Shown: piece by piece, positions 41,935 through 47,373 of the stretch
Position numbering within the stretch: the first letter of the stretch is position 1
Layout of the letters: the number at the start of each line of letters is the position of its first letter
Made by a program: the position numbers and the translations under genes
The notes under the pieces: model-generated
What the model saw: only the letters and a program-made list of their open reading frames with translations
Told to the model about the DNA's origin: nothing
Databases searched by the model: none
Source of the DNA: an uncultured bacterium
Lineage (GTDB): Bacteria; Calescibacteriota; Calescibacteriia; Calescibacteriales; Calescibacteriaceae
Length of the DNA: 47,373 bases
NCBI GenBank assembly: GCA_938036315.1
Contig: CALHPK010000019.1
Span: forward strand, 1-47,373
Reading direction: 5' to 3'

Positions 41935-41962
41935 AATACTTATCTATAAATACTTATCTATA
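41935..41962. repeat. 14-bp perfect tandem duplication at a stop codon
   Basis: AATACTTATCTATA at 41935-41948 is repeated exactly at 41949-41962. The aminotransferase stop (41944-41946) lies in the first copy and its final codons in the second, so the repeat straddles the gene end. Confidence 0.92.
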
Positions 41963-43395
41963 AATTCGCACACTTTACCAGCAACATATCTTATTTTTAT
42001 ATCTGGATAGACTGGCTCTATTGGTAGGCTGAGTATTTCTCGAATTATTTCTTCTGTGTATAATTTTTCATATATTTTCCCACGCGAGAGGGCAGGAACT
42101 TTATGCATAGGATAGGGATAGTAAACTCTGGTTTCGATTTTGTTTCTATTTAAAAAATCTCTGAGTTCTTCCGCCTTTTTACATCTTATAGTGTACTGAT
42201 GATAAACATGGAATCTTTCTGGGGAATCATATGGTTTTTGGATTGTATCAGGTAGAGTTTCGTTGTATATTTTTGCTATTTCTCTTCGCCTGTTGGTGAG
42301 AAAATCAATTTTTTTTAGTTTAGCGCGCAGAACTGCAGCTTGGATTGTATCAAGCCTGGAATTTCCTCCTATGTGTTCTGAATAATCTCTCTGTCGCCAG
42401 CCGTATTTTCTGAGCATATCGGCAAACTCATAAATTCTTTCATCATTAGTTGTTATCAAACCCCCATCACCTATTCCCCCCAGATTCTTTGAAGGGAAAA
42501 AACTGAAGCATCCCACATCCCCAATAGTTCCTACCACCTTACCTTTGTACCTTGCAAAAAAACTCTGAGCACAATCCTCAACCACAAACAAATTATGCTC
42601 ATCCGCCACATTTCTCACCTCATCCATATCAGCTGGCATACCATACAAATGAACAACAATCATACCCTTTGTTTTTCTATTTATCAATCTCCTGATAGAT
42701 TCAGGAGAAATGGTGTACGTTTTTTCATCTACATTTGCAAACACCGGAGTAGCCCCCGCAAAAAGTACCGCCTGAACTGTGGCAAGGAAAGTAAGATCTG
42801 GAACTATTATTTCGTCATCTGGCGAAAAAAATTCCTTCCCATATCTTGAAAGCGATATAGATCTGAGAGCTATGATCAGGGCATCTGTACCGGAATTCAC
42901 TCCGACAGCAAATCTCACACCAAAAGCCTTACATACTTCTTTTTCAAACTCCACCACCTCCTTTCCTAAAATCCAGTCCCCAGAGTAGAAAGCTCTCAGT
43001 AGGTACGGCAGTATATCATCTGAAAAGAACTTGGCTTCACTTCTGAGCGACAGCATACCAATCCATCCAAAATCAATTGTTTTTATCTTTTCGTCATCCA
43101 GACTCTCATACTCAGACAAAAGCGAAAGAAGCTCTTCAGGGGTTATGTGGATTTTAGATCTTTTCTCTCGCGCCAGAATCAAGGGATTTTCCTCCATATC
43201 TTCTATGCTTAAAAAATGTGGGAGGTAATTAACATAATCTTTTTTGTATCCTCTTTTTGTGTGCCACAGAGTTATAAACAATTTCTTACACAACTCCCAT
43301 ATGTGTACTAAGGTGGGATTCGAATCAAATTCATCCAAAAGTTCATTTTCAATTAAAATTCCAGTTGGGAACTTTGATAACTCAAATCCGGCCAT
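41944..43395 (-). CDS. DegT/DnrJ-family sugar aminotransferase with N-terminal extension
   Basis: PLP-dependent transaminase acting on nucleotide keto-sugars (483 aa). The family core begins near residue 108. It contains SGDWILGKEVVEFEKE and VGVNSGTDALIIAL, and the PLP lysine is in CFSFFPSKNLGGIGDGG. The aspartate pair sits in VVEDCAQS. About 105 N-terminal residues (with HIWELCKKLFITLWHTKRG) have no counterpart in typical members and look like a helical, partly aromatic domain. Possible products are 4-amino- or 3-amino-6-deoxysugars for O-antigen. It neighbours fucose synthase 2.7 kb away on the other strand. No good ribosome site precedes the ATG. Confidence 0.85.
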   Translation of the reverse strand: MAGFELSKFPTGILIENELLDEFDSNPTLVHIWELCKKLFITLWHTKRGYKKDYVNYLPHFLSIEDMEENPLILAREKRSKIHITPEELLSLLSEYESLDDEKIKTIDFGWIGMLSLRSEAKFFSDDILPYLLRAFYSGDWILGKEVVEFEKEVCKAFGVRFAVGVNSGTDALIIALRSISLSRYGKEFFSPDDEIIVPDLTFLATVQAVLFAGATPVFANVDEKTYTISPESIRRLINRKTKGMIVVHLYGMPADMDEVRNVADEHNLFVVEDCAQSFFARYKGKVVGTIGDVGCFSFFPSKNLGGIGDGGLITTNDERIYEFADMLRKYGWRQRDYSEHIGGNSRLDTIQAAVLRAKLKKIDFLTNRRREIAKIYNETLPDTIQKPYDSPERFHVYHQYTIRCKKAEELRDFLNRNKIETRVYYPYPMHKVPALSRGKIYEKLYTEEIIREILSLPIEPVYPDIKIRYVAGKVCEFIDKYL

Positions 43396-43462
43396 TCTAA
43401 AAATCTTGCTTTATTAGAAATAAATATTAAAAAATAAAAAAATTAGAAGTTGCCGGCTGATT

Positions 43463-44404
43463 ATGTATACACAAATGGATTCCAAAAGCTCAAACCAAGC
43501 AAATTCAGAAGAATTATGGGGGATAATAGTTGTTGACAAAGAAGAAGGTAAGACTTCCACTTGGGTGGACAATATTATACGCAGAAAGTTAGGAACAAAA
43601 GTAGGACATATTGGGACAATAGATCCGTTTGCCTCAGGGGTTCTACCTGTTGCGGTTGGAAGAGCTACAAAACTTATTCCTTATCTGATAGACGAAGATA
43701 GAGAATATATAGCAGAGATACTTTTAGGTCAAAAAACAGACACCGATGATATTACCGGAAAGGTAATCTACAAGGTCGATGAAGAACTGATCGGTAAAAT
43801 AAAGATAGAGCAAATCTATGAAACTTTAAAGAAATTCGAAGGTATAATTGAGCAAGTTCCACCCTACTTTTCTGCAAGAAAATATATGGGCAAGCGCCTT
43901 TACGAATGGTCAAGACAGGGAGAATACATAACACTTCCTCCAAAGAAAGTCACAGTATACAGTATAGAGGTAATATCTATTAGCATACCTGTGATAAAGT
44001 TAAAAATAACTTCCTCATCTGGCTTTTACGTCAGGGCAATGGCTCGGGATTTTGGCGAAATTCTTCAGGTCGATGGAATTAAAATCTCCGCAACATTAAA
44101 ATCCCTCAGAAGAACAAGATGTAGCGTATTTACCGAAAAAGATGTCATACCATCCGAGACCTTAAAGAAACTCACCCCTGAGCAACTCAAAAAGTTTGTC
44201 AGGAAAATAGACCCAGAAATTCTGGATATGGCAAAAATCATTGTCAGAGATCAAGAACTAGAAAAGGTAAAAAAGGGAATGCCGATCAAATTAAAATCAT
44301 CAGGAACAGACGGAGAATACGTTGCCATATGTGATGAGAATAGCACAATAGTGGCAATCGGGAAAATAAGTAAAAATCTCGTTCTCATAAAAAGAGTTAT
44401 CTAA
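43463..44404 (+). CDS. truB: tRNA pseudouridine-55 synthase
   Basis: TruB (313 aa) converts U55 in the T-loop of tRNAs to pseudouridine. The catalytic aspartate is D54 in VGHIGTIDPFASGVLPV. Family blocks GIIVVDKEEGKTS, YIAEILLGQKTDTDDITG and SGFYVRAMARDFGE are present, and a PUA-like tail follows (GEYVAICDENSTIVAIG). The first ~16 residues are unconserved, and MDSK at codon 5 is another possible start. In many genomes truB follows rbfA/infB; here it is with a solute-binding protein 3 nt downstream. Confidence 0.94.
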   Translation: MYTQMDSKSSNQANSEELWGIIVVDKEEGKTSTWVDNIIRRKLGTKVGHIGTIDPFASGVLPVAVGRATKLIPYLIDEDREYIAEILLGQKTDTDDITGKVIYKVDEELIGKIKIEQIYETLKKFEGIIEQVPPYFSARKYMGKRLYEWSRQGEYITLPPKKVTVYSIEVISISIPVIKLKITSSSGFYVRAMARDFGEILQVDGIKISATLKSLRRTRCSVFTEKDVIPSETLKKLTPEQLKKFVRKIDPEILDMAKIIVRDQELEKVKKGMPIKLKSSGTDGEYVAICDENSTIVAIGKISKNLVLIKRVI

Positions 44405-44407
44405 TTT

Positions 44408-45913
44408 TTGAATTGGATTTGCCCGGTTGTGCAGAAATTCTGGGAAGTGCTTATAAAAGGAATTTTCAGATATTTTCCAGTTGCTCTGATCATTTTCATC
44501 ATACACACCCACTGTAACACCCACAGCAGTGCAGAGAAAAAAATCGTCATAGCTATGGAAGAGGGTCCGTCAACCTTGTTCCCACCCCTTGCAAACTCAG
44601 CTTATTCGTTCAGAGTCGTCGAGATAATCCATAGAGGGATATTAAGAATAAACAAAGAGTTCAACTTAGTTTTAGATTTAGCTGAAAAATTTAACTTTAC
44701 GGTAGATCAAAACTCTATTGTGATTGATGTAGATTTGAGAAAAAATGAGACTACCTGCTCCGGTCGGCTGATCGACTCAGAGATGGTAAAACAGAGTCTG
44801 GAAAAATATAAGGAGTACGGAAGACTAAAATCAGTAAGGAATATTAACATTCTGAGTAATTCCAGGCTCGAAATAGTATCAGATGTAAACTCAGAGATTT
44901 TTTACGATCTAACACTTCCTATATTCCCCAAGGAGTATACAGATTGCACCGGATACTTTAGAGTACTTGAGTTTATCCCAAAACTAAGAACAGTCCTGCA
45001 GTCACGCAATGGAGATTTCACTATTGTTGTACGCGGTATCCCTGATGATATAACCAGAGTTCTGGAGCTAGAAAAAGGTGCTATTGACATAGTGATCAAT
45101 GCTATACCCCCAAATCTTATAGAATATGTCAGGGGATTAAGAGGAATCAAAATAATCGAGTCCCCAGGAATAAATATAACATACATAGGTTTTAATCTTG
45201 CGAACAGATATCTGAGCAACAGGAACGTAAGAAAAGCAATAGCACACGCCATAGATAGGGAAAAGATAGTGAGAGAAATCCTTAAAGATCAGGCTGTGGT
45301 TATTAATTCTTTACTACCACGTAATCTTGATTTTTACACTGAATCATTTGATTACGAGTATTCACCTGAAAAAGCTCGCACAATTCTTGATATGGAGGGA
45401 TTACATCCGAAAAATGGAGGGATTAGATTTGAGCTTGTGTGGAAAACTTCGACAATAAAATCTTCGCTAAGAGTTATAAAAGCTATAGCACAATATCTTG
45501 AAAATATCGGGATAAGGGTAAAAATTGAGTCACGAGAGTTTTTAACTTTTCTTTATGATATAAATCAAGGAAATTTCGATATGTACTCAATTAACATTGT
45601 AGGAGTTAAAACTCCGGATGTCCTGAGGATCTTAGCGCACTCAAAACTTAATCCTCCCTACGGACTCAACAGGACTTTCTTTGAAAATCCTCAGTTTGAT
45701 ATGCTAATTGAAGATGCCATAAAAACATTTGATCTGAAAGAGAAGAAAAATCTTTACGCCAAAGCCCAGAAAATACTAGCTGAACAGATCCCTTACCTGC
45801 CACTTTGGCAGATCAAAGACGTTATAGCGTTCCGAGAAGATAAAATCAAAATAAAGGAGATTTCCGCAGGAGGAAGCTTAACCTTCCTTACCGAAACACT
45901 CGATATCAAGTAG
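44408..45913 (+). CDS. Family 5 extracellular solute-binding protein
   Basis: DppA/OppA-like solute-binding protein (501 aa if it begins at the TTG at 44408). A hydrophobic segment GIFRYFPVALIIFII serves as signal. The cysteine in HTHCNTHS has a poor lipobox. The mature part has EEGPSTLFPPLANSAYS, the SBP_bac_5 signature VRKAIAHAIDREKIV near ANRYLSNR, and the C-terminal PYLPLWQIKDVIAFR. Such proteins bind peptides, nickel or glycans for an ABC importer. No permease or ATPase is present nearby. No ATG precedes the signal; GTG codons at about residues 8 and 14 are alternatives. Confidence 0.8.
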   Translation: MNWICPVVQKFWEVLIKGIFRYFPVALIIFIIHTHCNTHSSAEKKIVIAMEEGPSTLFPPLANSAYSFRVVEIIHRGILRINKEFNLVLDLAEKFNFTVDQNSIVIDVDLRKNETTCSGRLIDSEMVKQSLEKYKEYGRLKSVRNINILSNSRLEIVSDVNSEIFYDLTLPIFPKEYTDCTGYFRVLEFIPKLRTVLQSRNGDFTIVVRGIPDDITRVLELEKGAIDIVINAIPPNLIEYVRGLRGIKIIESPGINITYIGFNLANRYLSNRNVRKAIAHAIDREKIVREILKDQAVVINSLLPRNLDFYTESFDYEYSPEKARTILDMEGLHPKNGGIRFELVWKTSTIKSSLRVIKAIAQYLENIGIRVKIESREFLTFLYDINQGNFDMYSINIVGVKTPDVLRILAHSKLNPPYGLNRTFFENPQFDMLIEDAIKTFDLKEKKNLYAKAQKILAEQIPYLPLWQIKDVIAFREDKIKIKEISAGGSLTFLTETLDIK

Positions 45914-46083
45914 TGCACAGAGAACTTTTATTTAACCCTACAGAGTAATTTCATTTAACCTTTTTTTAATCTACCTTTATCTTAACCTACTTTTTACTTG
46001 TTTTTATTTTTATTTTTTATTATTATACTTTTGTACTTTTTGTCTTTTTTGATGCTTGATTTTTTAGAGCTTGAGAAAATCAG

Positions 46084-47241
46084 ATGATGAAAGATTCAAA
46101 GATCTTTGTGGCTGGTGGGACTGGTATGGTGGGGAGCGCTATAATAAGGAAACTTATAGAGGGGGGATACTCAAATATTGTGTCTAATTTCCACAATAGG
46201 GTACCGAGAATCAATAATTCTGTAGCTGAGCGATTCTACAGAGTAGATCTTACTAACCAGCAAGAAACCGAAATGTTTTTCGAAAGAGAAAGGCCAGAGT
46301 ATGTATTCCTTGCAGCAGCAAAGGTAGGGGGAATTCTTGCAAATAATACCTATAAAGCAGATTTTATATACCAGAATCTGGCAATAGCAGTAAACGTAAT
46401 TCATGCCGCTTACAAATACAAAGTAAAAAAGCTTTTAAATCTGGGATCTTCATGCATATACCCAAAATTAGCTCCCCAGCCTATGAAAGAAGAATTCCTT
46501 CTAACAGGTTCACTTGAACCCACCAACGAACCATACGCCATAGCAAAAATAGCAGCTCTCAAATTATGTAGATACTTCAATGAACAGTATGGAACAAATT
46601 TTATATCGGTGATGCCAACAAACCTTTATGGTCCAGGAGATAATTTTGACCTTCTCAGTTCCCACGTGTTACCAGCGTTGATAAGGAAATTTCACTTTGC
46701 AAAGTGCCTCGAAAACGATGATTGGGAGGCAATAAGATTAGATCTAAATTTTAATCCATTAGACAAAATCGACGGAACAGCAAGTGAAGATGTAATCCTA
46801 AAATCCCTGGAAAAACACGGTATCAAAAAAGGAACTGTCACTATCTGGGGAAGTGGGGAGGTATACAGAGAATTTTTATATGTAGACGACCTTGCAGAAG
46901 CTTGCAAATTTCTGATGGAAAACGTGGAAGCTGAAAATATGAGGGAAATCTCTCCTGACTACTTCGTAAACGTGGGAACAGGAGAAGATTTAAAAATAAA
47001 AGATCTGGCATTACTGGTAAAGAATATAGTAGGATTCAAAGGCGAGATTGCCTATGACACATCAAAGCCAGATGGGACTCCAAGAAAACTCCTGGACGTA
47101 AATAAAATAAACAGACTCGGATGGAAACATAAAACTAAACTTGAAGATGGGATCAAAAAAACTTACGAGTGGTACTTGAATGCCCAGAAGAGGAATGATA
47201 ACAATATTTATGCTCCAGCGTGTATGTCCACAGCCGAATAA
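46084..47241 (+). CDS. fcl: GDP-L-fucose synthase
   Basis: Extended SDR (385 aa) that epimerises and reduces GDP-4-keto-6-deoxymannose to GDP-fucose. The Rossmann loop is FVAGGTGMVGSAI at 8-20. Other signatures are AAAKVGGILANNT, GSSCIYPKLAPQPM, PYAIAKIAALK with the catalytic Tyr/Lys, and NLYGPGDNFD. WGSGEVYREFLYVDDLA follows. It has the insertion seen in longer members (about 205-255), making it longer than the E. coli enzyme. Two ATGs occur in tandem. The 3' end overlaps the next gene by 47 nt. It would supply fucose for surface glycans; the GDP-mannose dehydratase is not in the window. Confidence 0.93.
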   Translation: MMKDSKIFVAGGTGMVGSAIIRKLIEGGYSNIVSNFHNRVPRINNSVAERFYRVDLTNQQETEMFFERERPEYVFLAAAKVGGILANNTYKADFIYQNLAIAVNVIHAAYKYKVKKLLNLGSSCIYPKLAPQPMKEEFLLTGSLEPTNEPYAIAKIAALKLCRYFNEQYGTNFISVMPTNLYGPGDNFDLLSSHVLPALIRKFHFAKCLENDDWEAIRLDLNFNPLDKIDGTASEDVILKSLEKHGIKKGTVTIWGSGEVYREFLYVDDLAEACKFLMENVEAENMREISPDYFVNVGTGEDLKIKDLALLVKNIVGFKGEIAYDTSKPDGTPRKLLDVNKINRLGWKHKTKLEDGIKKTYEWYLNAQKRNDNNIYAPACMSTAE

Positions 47242-47373
47242 ACTCTTCCCAGACAAATACCTAAAGATCTCGCCAGAATTCTTAGATAGATTTATTACAG
47301 ATCTGAAATCAAAGAGGTATGAATTCATATCTCTTGATGAAGTATACAAAATTCTAAAAAGTGGCAAAAGAGT
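47195..47373 (+). CDS. Polysaccharide-deacetylase-like protein (start only)
   Basis: An open frame runs off the right edge, 59 complete codons from the ATG at 47195. The visible residues (MITIFMLQRVCPQP, then YLKISPEFLDRFITDLK and RYEFISLDEVYKILKSG) follow the opening of carbohydrate esterase 4/polysaccharide deacetylases. That family usually reads LMYHRV, then SPExF, then GYxFISLxELxxxL. The His of the YHRV motif is Gln here. The catalytic Asp/His motifs lie beyond the window. The start overlaps fcl by 47 nt in another frame; an ATG at 47210 is an alternative. Confidence 0.6.
   Translation, partial: MITIFMLQRVCPQPNKLFPDKYLKISPEFLDRFITDLKSKRYEFISLDEVYKILKSGKR

Noticed and set aside
1-47373. 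Defence island, prophage, transposon or secondary-metabolite cluster
   Set aside because: No nuclease, integrase, transposase, toxin-antitoxin or NRPS/PKS signature was seen on either strand; nearly all genes are metabolic or envelope-related.

Overview
This is an AT-rich, gene-dense bacterial window using the standard genetic code; TAA, TAG and TGA all occur as stops. The cell looks like a diderm: there is a TolC-type outer-membrane channel, a protein that ends in a predicted beta-barrel, and at least five secreted proteins with lipoprotein-like signal peptides. A ferredoxin-dependent two-subunit 2-oxoacid oxidoreductase (KorAB), a siroheme sulfite/nitrite reductase and a TrpB2-type tryptophan synthase point to an anaerobic or microaerophilic, possibly thermophilic lineage. 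I cannot assign a phylum from the sequence alone. There is no rRNA, no CRISPR array, no transposase, no phage gene and no recognisable integration site, so this reads as ordinary chromosome, though several genes sit in unusual places.

Layout. 312-4885 (minus): pntAA, an alkylglycerone-phosphate-synthase-like flavoprotein, dapA, pyrK. 5071-7278 (plus): sulfite/nitrite reductase with an extra C-terminal domain. 7365-9656 (minus): large secreted protein with a carboxypeptidase-regulatory-like and Ig-like make-up. 9973-13370 (plus): extended SDR, unknown protein, yidD, trpB2. 13620-17717 (plus): classical SDR, korA, korB, FtsB/DivIC-like protein. 17683-20496 (minus): amino-acid permease, DUF35 zinc-ribbon/OB protein, tRNA-Arg, P-loop ATPase. 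20734-23434 (plus): a possible 30-codon leader ORF, cobU, alpha/beta hydrolase, ribD. 23447-26269 (minus): metallophosphoesterase, hotdog thioesterase, TolC-like protein. 26675-28465 (plus): four Ig-like domains plus a barrel. 28430-33711 (minus): phoH, tyrA, kelch lipoprotein, second lipoprotein, and a solitary rplP (ribosomal protein L16). 33926-35974 (plus): small membrane protein and phosphohexomutase. 35978-38619 (minus): DUF2231-like membrane protein and a lipoprotein. 38719-39855 (plus): lipoprotein. 39933-43395 (minus): DegT-family aminotransferase and long-chain acyl-CoA ligase. 43463-47373 (plus): truB, a solute-binding protein, GDP-L-fucose synthase and the start of a polysaccharide-deacetylase-like gene that runs off the window.

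Functional themes. Central metabolism (KorAB, TrpB2, DapA, TyrA, RibD, CobU, PyrK) is interleaved with envelope genes (lipoproteins, barrel, TolC, fucose synthase, deacetylase, lipid enzymes). The surface proteins look lineage-specific: signal peptides and repeat folds are visible, but no catalytic motifs.

The most distinctive signals are not a new enzyme cluster. They are: (1) short imperfect tandem duplications (8-27 bp) in most spacers, several abutting or crossing a stop codon; (2) ribosomal protein L16 away from any ribosomal operon; (3) a tRNA-Arg with anticodon GCG and U73, wedged 1 nt and 7 nt from flanking protein genes so that the downstream ATPase would be nearly leaderless after tRNA processing; (4) a possible 30-codon leader ORF overlapping the cobU start. 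I found no convincing new multi-gene defence or biosynthetic system.
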